From the NCBI GenBank assembly GCA_016283605.1, contig JAEENF010000267.1, positions 1 through 7,512 on the forward strand: DNA of 7,512 nt. Reading direction: 5' to 3'. The notes below the pieces were generated by a model. That model searched no databases. It was not told the origin of the DNA and worked only from the letters and a program-made list of their open reading frames with translations. Below, one piece after another: positions 1 through 3,596 of the stretch (positions within the stretch are counted from its first letter, which is position 1; every line of letters begins with the position of its first letter). Source of the DNA: Prevotella sp. (GTDB taxonomy: Bacteria; Bacteroidota; Bacteroidia; Bacteroidales; Bacteroidaceae). The position numbers were made by a program, and so were the translations under genes.

Positions 1-1
1 T

Positions 2-907
2 GGCCTGCGGCAGGTCCTCGATGAGGTGGTCTTGTCGAGCCCAGCTCCAGTTGTAGGGCCACAGGTGGATATTGCAGTAGTCCACGTTCTTGTCGGCACA
101 GATGCGCTCGTAGCAACCCCAGTCATTCTCGCAGCCCCACGAGCCTTCGCTACCGATGGATACGAGGTGGTTCGGGTCAAGACTGCGGATGAGTGCCGAG
201 GCCTCGGCGAGCCATTTCTCGAAGTCGGGCAGTGCTTCCTTGGCAAAGGCACGAGGCTCGTTGCCGATCTGCCACGACATGATAGCGGGGTCGTTCTTAT
301 AGGCCACACCGGTATAGCGGTTGGTCCGACCGAGGATAAAGCGCACGTAGTCATAGAACAGTTCGTGGGCTTTCTGGTTCGAGGCGTACTGTGCCACGAA
401 GTTCATATAGGCGGGGTAGCCGTCCTCGTTGGGTCTCGGGGCCTTTCCGGCTCCGGCGTGCTGCAGGTAGAAGCCGTATCCCCCACTCCATTCCCATGAG
501 TTGTTCAGGTAGAGCACAGCCACCATCTGCCGTTTGCCCATCTCCATCAACAGGTAGTCTAGTCCGGCGAGGATGGTGTCATTGTAGACGCCAGGAGCCA
601 CCTGCAGTGTCGGCTCTACCTTCGTGGTCACACCGCGTTCACCGTCCGAGCCCACGAGGATACGCAGGTTGTCGATGCCCATCTTCTTCATCAGGTCGAG
701 TTCCTTCGTCAACCGTTTGCGGTCGCCGCCCTGTCCTTCCGACCCGAGTATGGCCCCGTACCAGAAGTTGGTGCCTACATAATAATAAGGTGTACCGTCT
801 TTCTCGAAATGGCCGTCCCTGACCGTCACGAACTTCGACTGTCCGAACATCGGCAGCCACATCGCCACCAACAGCCCCGTCAGTAATAGTTTATGTATCT
901 TCATCAT
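2..907 (-). CDS. Secreted GH5 beta-mannanase (mannan endo-1,4-beta-mannosidase), 3' end cut by window edge
   Basis: The 302 codons present read as the N-terminal two thirds of a glycoside hydrolase family 5 endo-mannanase, most like subfamily 7, which cleaves internal beta-1,4-mannosidic bonds in mannan, gluco- or galactomannan. A type I signal peptide spans about residues 1-22 (MMKIHKLLL core, then LPMFGQS) and has no lipobox, so export to the periplasm or outside is expected. TIM-barrel landmarks in order are NLRILVG with Arg82, LNNSWEWSGG, WQIGNEPR with Glu217 as the expected acid/base, VSIGSEGSWG, and HLWPYNW at residues 281-287. The catalytic nucleophile Glu lies beyond the edge, so intactness cannot be judged. 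ATG at 907 or 904 both fit, since the protein begins Met-Met. The leader is A-rich without a Shine-Dalgarno, as is usual in Bacteroidetes. The family call rests on motifs recognised by eye; the subfamily is less certain. Confidence 0.88.
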   Translation of the reverse strand, partial: MMKIHKLLLTGLLVAMWLPMFGQSKFVTVRDGHFEKDGTPYYYVGTNFWYGAILGSEGQGGDRKRLTKELDLMKKMGIDNLRILVGSDGERGVTTKVEPTLQVAPGVYNDTILAGLDYLLMEMGKRQMVAVLYLNNSWEWSGGYGFYLQHAGAGKAPRPNEDGYPAYMNFVAQYASNQKAHELFYDYVRFILGRTNRYTGVAYKNDPAIMSWQIGNEPRAFAKEALPDFEKWLAEASALIRSLDPNHLVSIGSEGSWGCENDWGCYERICADKNVDYCNIHLWPYNWSWARQDHLIEDLPQA

Positions 908-937
908 TCAGTTTTTTAGATATTCTATATTTGGCGG

Positions 938-968
938 CAAATTTAACAAAAATTCCCCAAACCACCAA
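938..968 (-). promoter_or_regulatory. Candidate proximal promoter of the mannanase gene
   Basis: On the minus strand a TTG (968-966) is followed after 20 nt by TAAATTTG (945-938), matching the Bacteroidetes -33/-7 pattern with the TAnnTTTG box. Transcription would start near 930-934 and give a leader of about 25 nt. It is a pattern match only and competes with the more distal candidate at 1030-1060. Confidence 0.45.
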
Positions 969-984
969 GGATTTGAGGAATTTT

Positions 985-1019
985 CTTCACTCTTCACTCT
1001 TCACTCTTCATTCTTCACT
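985..1019. repeat. Heptamer tandem repeat, five units of CTTCACT
   Basis: Five consecutive 7-bp units run from 985 to 1019. Units 1, 2, 3 and 5 are CTTCACT and unit 4 is CTTCATT. On the minus strand this is AGTGAAG repeated. It lies between the two candidate mannanase promoters, so a transcript from the distal one would carry it in the leader. Slippage here would change leader length, not a reading frame. Confidence 0.9.
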
Positions 1020-1029
1020 TTCAACACTG

Positions 1030-1060
1030 CAAAATTACTAAAATAAAACATGCAAAACAA
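1030..1060 (-). promoter_or_regulatory. Candidate distal promoter of the mannanase gene
   Basis: On the minus strand a TTG (1060-1058) is followed after exactly 20 nt by TAATTTTG (1037-1030) and then CA, a very typical Bacteroidetes -7 context. It would start transcription near 1024 and give a leader of roughly 115-120 nt that includes the heptamer repeat. Whether one or both promoters are used cannot be told from sequence. Confidence 0.5.
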
Positions 1061-1380
1061 GCTTTTTTTCGATTTGTTTCAGAATTATTTCGATATCAAA
1101 ATTGCAAAACATTGAAATTCAATTATTTACAAAACCAAAACTTACAAAAACCCGCCCAAAACCTCTTTGTTTTCTTGAAAACATTTTACACAAAATTGGC
1201 GATTTTCCTTTTGTTCCTCCGTTGTCGGTTGATTCTCTGTTCCTTGTATTTCTGCGCATTTTGCCCAATTTTTCGCGTCGCCGCCGAGATTACTGCAATC
1301 AGCGTCGATAAATATTTTAAATGATGAGATTACAGTTTTCTCATTCATAGCCTGCATACTTGCCACCATTCCCCCCTCCA
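1061..1380. other. AT-rich intergenic stretch with no convincing gene
   Basis: Short open frames of 69-79 codons occur on both strands here. None has a recognisable domain, signal peptide or clean start context, and they overlap each other. The base composition shifts from strongly A-rich (about 1061-1160) to mixed. I see no RNA gene fold or riboswitch that I can name. Confidence 0.5.
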
Positions 1381-1412
1381 CGCAGTGACGCAGCGACGCA
1401 GCGACACAGCTT
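1381..1412 (+). repeat. Octamer array A (CGCAGCGA-type units)
   Basis: Four 8-bp units: CGCAGTGA (1381), CGCAGCGA (1389), CGCAGCGA (1397) and a diverged CACAGCTT (1405), followed directly by CATTTG. Array C at 2818-2849 has the same unit, the same switch from CGCAGCGA to a CACAGC-type unit, and the same CATTTG exit. Array B at 1548-1571 is in opposite orientation. An 8-bp period does not suit coding sequence. Confidence 0.9.
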
Positions 1413-1449
1413 CATTTGCAATTTGCGATTTGCCGAAAAATCCTTATAT

Positions 1450-1501
1450 AATTATATATATATTATTATATATTATAATATATAATAATATATATATAAT
1501 T
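1450..1501. repeat. Perfect 52-bp all-A/T palindrome
   Basis: The 52 bases from 1450 to 1501 equal their own reverse complement and contain only A and T, with the centre between 1475 and 1476. The symmetry stops at 1449/1502. Such a sequence could extrude as a cruciform or form a long AU hairpin in RNA. It sits almost centrally between octamer arrays A and B, which are inverted relative to each other. It has no G or C, so it is not a standard intrinsic terminator. Confidence 0.95.
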
Positions 1502-1547
1502 TAATAGCCCCTAAAACATCCCCCTATAATATTCAAAATACCAAAAG

Positions 1548-1571
1548 TTGCTGCGTCGCTGCGTCGCTGCG
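1548..1571 (-). repeat. Octamer array B, inverted copy of array A
   Basis: Read on the minus strand this is CGCAGCGA, CGCAGCGA, CGCAGCAA, the unit of array A in opposite orientation. Its inner edge (1548) and that of array A (1412) are nearly symmetric about the centre of the AT palindrome. Confidence 0.9.
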
Positions 1572-1580
1572 TGCTTATGC

Positions 1581-1609
1581 AAAAATGCCCTGCAAATTTG
1601 CGGGGCATT
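1581..1609 (-). terminator. Intrinsic terminator of the Ig-like lipoprotein gene
   Basis: On the minus strand, 22 bp after the lipoprotein stop, AATGCCC (1609-1603) pairs with GGGCATT (1590-1584). The inner segment, including the self-complementary GCAAATTTGC (1592-1601), extends the stem, and a run of T (1585-1581) follows. This is a convincing Rho-independent terminator in the direction of the gene at 1631-2053. Confidence 0.8.
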
Positions 1610-1630
1610 CATGTGTGAATGACGTTTTAA

Positions 1631-2053
1631 TTAGTCGGCGTCCTTCTGGTCGACCAGCTTCTTGCTGATGCTGACGGCGCCGCCGGAGACCTTGACTGTC
1701 AGGTCGTCGTAGATCTCGGGATTATACTCTGAATAGACGTGGATGATGGCCTCGCCGGACTTTACGGCGGTCAGCAGACCCGTCTCCGAGACGGTGACGA
1801 CACTCTCGTTGGACGATGTCCATACGGGGTCGACGACGCTCACGTGCGACGGCACGATCGTCAGGTTCAGCTGCAGGGTCTCTCCCAGCGCGAGTGTCAC
1901 CTTGTCGCCCTGTACGCCCTCGCCCTGCACCGTGATCTTCCACATGTGCCAGACGCCGTTGTCGGTAACGCTCTTGTATTCATCACACGATGCGACGGCC
2001 AGGCTCATCACGGCCAGCGCCGCCATTGCGAAATATCGATATATCTTCTTCAT
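1631..2053 (-). CDS. Small lipoprotein with one bacterial Ig-like (Big_2-type) domain
   Basis: This 140-residue protein begins MKKIYRYF. It has a hydrophobic signal segment to residue 22 and a lipobox VASC with the lipidated Cys at 23, followed by Asp-Glu. Residues of about 50-122 look like a group 2 bacterial Ig-like domain: GETLQLNLTI, then WTSSNESVVTVS (78-89) and GLLTAVKSGEAIIHV (92-106), the usual strand pattern ending in LTVKV. It should be a membrane-anchored extracytoplasmic protein, possibly surface-exposed; no enzyme motif is present and the ligand is unknown. I prefer the ATG at 2053 over the in-frame ATG at 2068 because GGAGG (2066-2062) sits 8 nt before it and because the 2068 start would put charged residues ahead of an already good signal peptide. 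No clear promoter was found upstream. It is monocistronic, with its own terminator. Confidence 0.8.
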   Translation of the reverse strand: MKKIYRYFAMAALAVMSLAVASCDEYKSVTDNGVWHMWKITVQGEGVQGDKVTLALGETLQLNLTIVPSHVSVVDPVWTSSNESVVTVSETGLLTAVKSGEAIIHVYSEYNPEIYDDLTVKVSGGAVSISKKLVDQKDAD

Positions 2054-2061
2054 ATTGCAGT

Positions 2062-2066
2062 CCTCC
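2062..2066 (-). promoter_or_regulatory. Strong Shine-Dalgarno GGAGG deciding the lipoprotein start
   Basis: GGAGG on the minus strand is 8 nt from the ATG at 2053 and overlaps the alternative ATG at 2068. It therefore supports 2053. Canonical Shine-Dalgarno sites are uncommon in Bacteroidetes, so this one stands out. Confidence 0.6.
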
Positions 2067-2142
2067 ATTTATTCGTTTTCAATACTCTTCTTAAAGGCTT
2101 CCATGATCTCGGCAGAACTTTGGAAGTGGTCTCGCAACCCGT

Positions 2143-2814
2143 TTGGCCTGCATCCCTCTGCCAGCCACGAACTTTGAGATGATGGAACGTGAGGCGAAAG
2201 TGGACTTTGAAAGTGACGAGCGCCTGAAGTCGTGGGCTGAGAAACTGGATAGGATGAAGGGCGAACTCTCAGTGCAGAAGATCGTGGATGAGCTCTATGA
2301 CTGGACGGCACGAAGGATGATGGATGCCAAGGAGAATGACTCAAAGGCCGACGAAATGCTGTTGAAGCGTTGCGCTTATCATGGACTGAACTTCGCCGCA
2401 CCGTTTATCGTCATGCGCCACTGGGACTGTATGAAACAGGATGGCACCTACTGGTGCGGAGAGTTCGAGACGGACGAGGTGGACTGGCGGTTGGTGGAGT
2501 TGATCGTGAACATCCAGTTTGCCTGTCAGCGTCATTACTTCGGCGCCATGGCGGAGGCTTATTTCGACAATAAGTTGAAGGATGCCTCAGTGAACATCCA
2601 ACGCAGGCAGAAGACCATCGATGACTTCAACCGTCTGCCCGAGGAGTTCACCGTTGACGATGTGATACGCTGCTTCTCGTTGAACAATCTCTCTGCTGCA
2701 CGTACAAGGGTCATCCGACTGCAGAAAGACCATCTGGCCGAAAGGGTTGGGGAGTTTGTGGAGAACGGCACCACCAAGGCTAAGTACAGGAAAACTGGTG
2801 TGATGATGCTCTGA
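2143..2814 (+). CDS. C-terminal remnant of a DUF3987-type (VirE/primase-helicase-like) protein, 5'-truncated
   Basis: The 223-codon frame resembles the C-terminal part of the large DUF3987 proteins found in Bacteroidetes mobile and phage-derived cassettes; complete members are commonly several times longer and carry a P-loop ATPase. Recognisable stretches are LPATNFEMMERE, DSKADEMLLKR, FAAPFIVMRHW, ACQRHYFGAMAE, NIQRRQKTIDDFNRLPEEF, and a winged-helix-like tail of about 165-215. The open frame extends back to a stop at 2104, and the untranslated part (GLATR before LACIPLP) still looks family-like, so homology seems to run past any sensible start. TTG at 2143 and ATG at 2179 are the only start choices and neither has a good ribosome site. 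The ATPase region is absent. I read this as a truncated pseudogene that is still open. Family assignment is from memory of related proteins, with moderate certainty. Confidence 0.6.
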   Translation: MACIPLPATNFEMMEREAKVDFESDERLKSWAEKLDRMKGELSVQKIVDELYDWTARRMMDAKENDSKADEMLLKRCAYHGLNFAAPFIVMRHWDCMKQDGTYWCGEFETDEVDWRLVELIVNIQFACQRHYFGAMAEAYFDNKLKDASVNIQRRQKTIDDFNRLPEEFTVDDVIRCFSLNNLSAARTRVIRLQKDHLAERVGEFVENGTTKAKYRKTGVMML

Positions 2815-2817
2815 CAA

Positions 2818-2849
2818 CGCAGCGACGCAGCGACACAGCGACACAGCGA
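2818..2849 (+). repeat. Octamer array C between the DUF3987 remnant and the M15 gene
   Basis: Four exact 8-bp units: CGCAGCGA (2818, 2826) then CACAGCGA (2834, 2842), followed by CATTTG. It begins 4 bp after the DUF3987 stop. Unit, order and exit sequence match array A, which lies 1.4 kb upstream. Confidence 0.92.
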
Positions 2850-2862
2850 CATTTGATTTTTT

Positions 2863-2889
2863 AGAAGTTAAAGAAGTTAAAGAAGTTAG
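2863..2889 (+). repeat. Nonamer tandem repeat in the leader of the M15 gene
   Basis: Three 9-bp units AGAAGTTAA, AGAAGTTAA, AGAAGTTAG end 6 bp before the ATG at 2896. The repeat is purine-rich and runs into AGAAGAAG, which may serve as the ribosome-binding region. Change in unit number would alter spacing upstream of the start, not the frame. Confidence 0.85.
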
Positions 2890-2895
2890 AAGAAG

Positions 2896-3444
2896 ATGAA
2901 AGAAGTAGAAGTAAATAAACAAGCAAAACTCTCCGAGCACTTTTCGCTCGGAGAGATGACCAAGACGAGTTATCACCCGCAGGATGGGAATATACCATCA
3001 AGGGTGCATATCGAGAACCTCATCAATCTCTGTGAGAACTGGTTGGAGGAACTTAGGAGCAGGTATAATTTGCTCTACGGTCAGAGGAAGGTGACACGCG
3101 AGGGACAGTCCCCCTGTAATTCGGTCGCTGAGCTCCCTGCTCACAGAGGGGACAGTCCCTGTGTGTCACAGGAGAGCCCCATCGTGATCAACAGTGGCTA
3201 TCGCTCGCCGGAGGTGAATCAGAAATGTGGAGGTGCGAAAAACTCGAACCATCTGACGGGTTGTGCTGTAGATATCCACTGCGCAGGTAAAGAACAGGCC
3301 ATACGCTATGCCTGTATCCTGCTGGACATCGCGGACGGGAAGAAGCTGGACTTTGATGAGCTGATTTTGGAGAAGCGCGGAACCACCATCTGGGTGCACT
3401 TCGCCGTGCGGCCCAAAGGCAACCGCCGCTACGTGGACTTCTAA
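2896..3444 (+). CDS. M15-type D-Ala-D-Ala carboxypeptidase-like metallopeptidase with an in-frame inserted element
   Basis: The 182-residue protein looks like the small M15A zinc peptidases (phage endolysin or cell-wall type) that cut peptidoglycan stem peptides. N-terminal landmark: LSEHFSLGEMTKTSYHP. Zinc site: SGYRSPEVNQ (100-109), then SNHLTGCAVDIH with His119 and Asp126 (H-x6-D), and WVHFAV with His168; Asp154/Glu155 in DFDELI may include the catalytic acid. No signal peptide is seen, which fits a phage-derived lysis enzyme needing other means of release, or a cytoplasmic role. Residues 66-91 are encoded by a palindromic element (3091-3169) that does not look like part of the family; without it, ELRSRYNLLYG would run close to PIVINSGYRS. 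The insertion falls in a loop before the catalytic core and leaves all zinc ligands intact, so activity is possible. It follows the DUF3987 remnant in the same direction, the arrangement expected of such cassettes. Confidence 0.82.
   Translation: MKEVEVNKQAKLSEHFSLGEMTKTSYHPQDGNIPSRVHIENLINLCENWLEELRSRYNLLYGQRKVTREGQSPCNSVAELPAHRGDSPCVSQESPIVINSGYRSPEVNQKCGGAKNSNHLTGCAVDIHCAGKEQAIRYACILLDIADGKKLDFDELILEKRGTTIWVHFAVRPKGNRRYVDF
3091..3169. repeat. REP/BIME-like palindromic element inside the M15 coding sequence
   Basis: Arms 3091-3117 and 3143-3169 (27 bp each) are inverted copies with few mismatches and end in GTGACAC/GTGTCAC. Each arm holds its own palindrome GGGAC-A-GTCCC (3102-3112 and 3149-3159), and the 25-bp centre has a smaller hairpin TGAGC-TCCCT-GCTCA (3129-3143). 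This two-palindromes-head-to-head form is typical of REP/BIME elements moved by RAYT transposases. The element is read through in frame, contributing about 26 residues. No RAYT gene is in the window. Confidence 0.75.
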
Positions 3445-3447
3445 AAA

Positions 3448-3476
3448 GAAAGAGGCGAGCCAACCGGTTCGCCTCT
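3448..3476. terminator. Hairpin after the M15 gene, probable terminator
   Basis: AGAGGCGAGCC (3451-3461) pairs with GGTTCGCCTCT (3466-3476), an 11-bp stem with one G-T pair and an AACC loop, 6 bp after the M15 stop. On the plus strand the downstream bases (CTTCTGAC) are only modestly T-rich. The better T tract lies on the minus-strand side (complement of 3442-3450), though no minus-strand gene ends here. It may act in both directions. Confidence 0.55.
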
Positions 3477-3596
3477 CTTCTGACTCAGATCGCTGATGGT
3501 CTGAGCTGGGTAAAGTAATAAATGGATGTATAATAGTTAATTTTTTGTGCAAAAATCTTGTGAAAATGAAGAAATAGCTGTATATTTGCAGTCTAA
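3477..3596. other. Intergenic region before the GH105-lyase gene
   Basis: This 120-bp gap holds a second small hairpin, CTCAGA (3484-3489) with TCTGAG (3500-3505), and then an AT-rich stretch leading into the promoter of the downstream gene. No open frame or known RNA motif was seen. Confidence 0.5.
3558..3588 (+). promoter_or_regulatory. Candidate promoter of the GH105-lyase gene, giving a near-leaderless transcript
   Basis: TTG (3558-3560), a 20-nt spacer, and TATATTTG (3581-3588) followed by CA match the Bacteroidetes promoter pattern closely. The expected start point is near 3592-3595, while the ATG is at 3597, so the leader would be only a few bases long and no Shine-Dalgarno can be accommodated. 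Confidence 0.6.

Noticed and set aside
26..822. Plus-strand open frames over the mannanase
   Set aside because: They are antisense to the GH5 gene and composed of low-complexity Arg/Ser/Val-rich sequence.
1142..1381. 79-codon minus-strand frame in the intergenic region
   Set aside because: No domain, signal peptide or ribosome site, and its start abuts octamer array A; two plus-strand frames over the same bases are equally open, suggesting chance.
1450..1501. AT palindrome as an intrinsic terminator
   Set aside because: It has no G/C in the stem, and the lipoprotein gene already has a proper terminator at 1581-1609, reached before the palindrome.
2054..2068. Upstream ATG at 2068 as the lipoprotein start
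   Set aside because: The GGAGG site overlaps that ATG and is correctly spaced for the one at 2053, which also gives a standard MKK signal peptide.
2069..2401. 110-codon minus-strand frame upstream of the lipoprotein
   Set aside because: It overlaps the DUF3987 remnant antisense, is Ser/Pro/Arg-rich and has no motif, so it is not a co-transcribed gene.
1381..2849. Octamer arrays as a CRISPR array
   Set aside because: Units are contiguous 8-bp repeats without spacers, and no cas gene is present.
1631..3444. Lipoprotein, DUF3987 remnant and M15 gene as a new defence system
   Set aside because: The DUF3987 part lacks its ATPase region, the lipoprotein is on the opposite strand, and the set is better explained as a decayed mobile or phage-type cassette.
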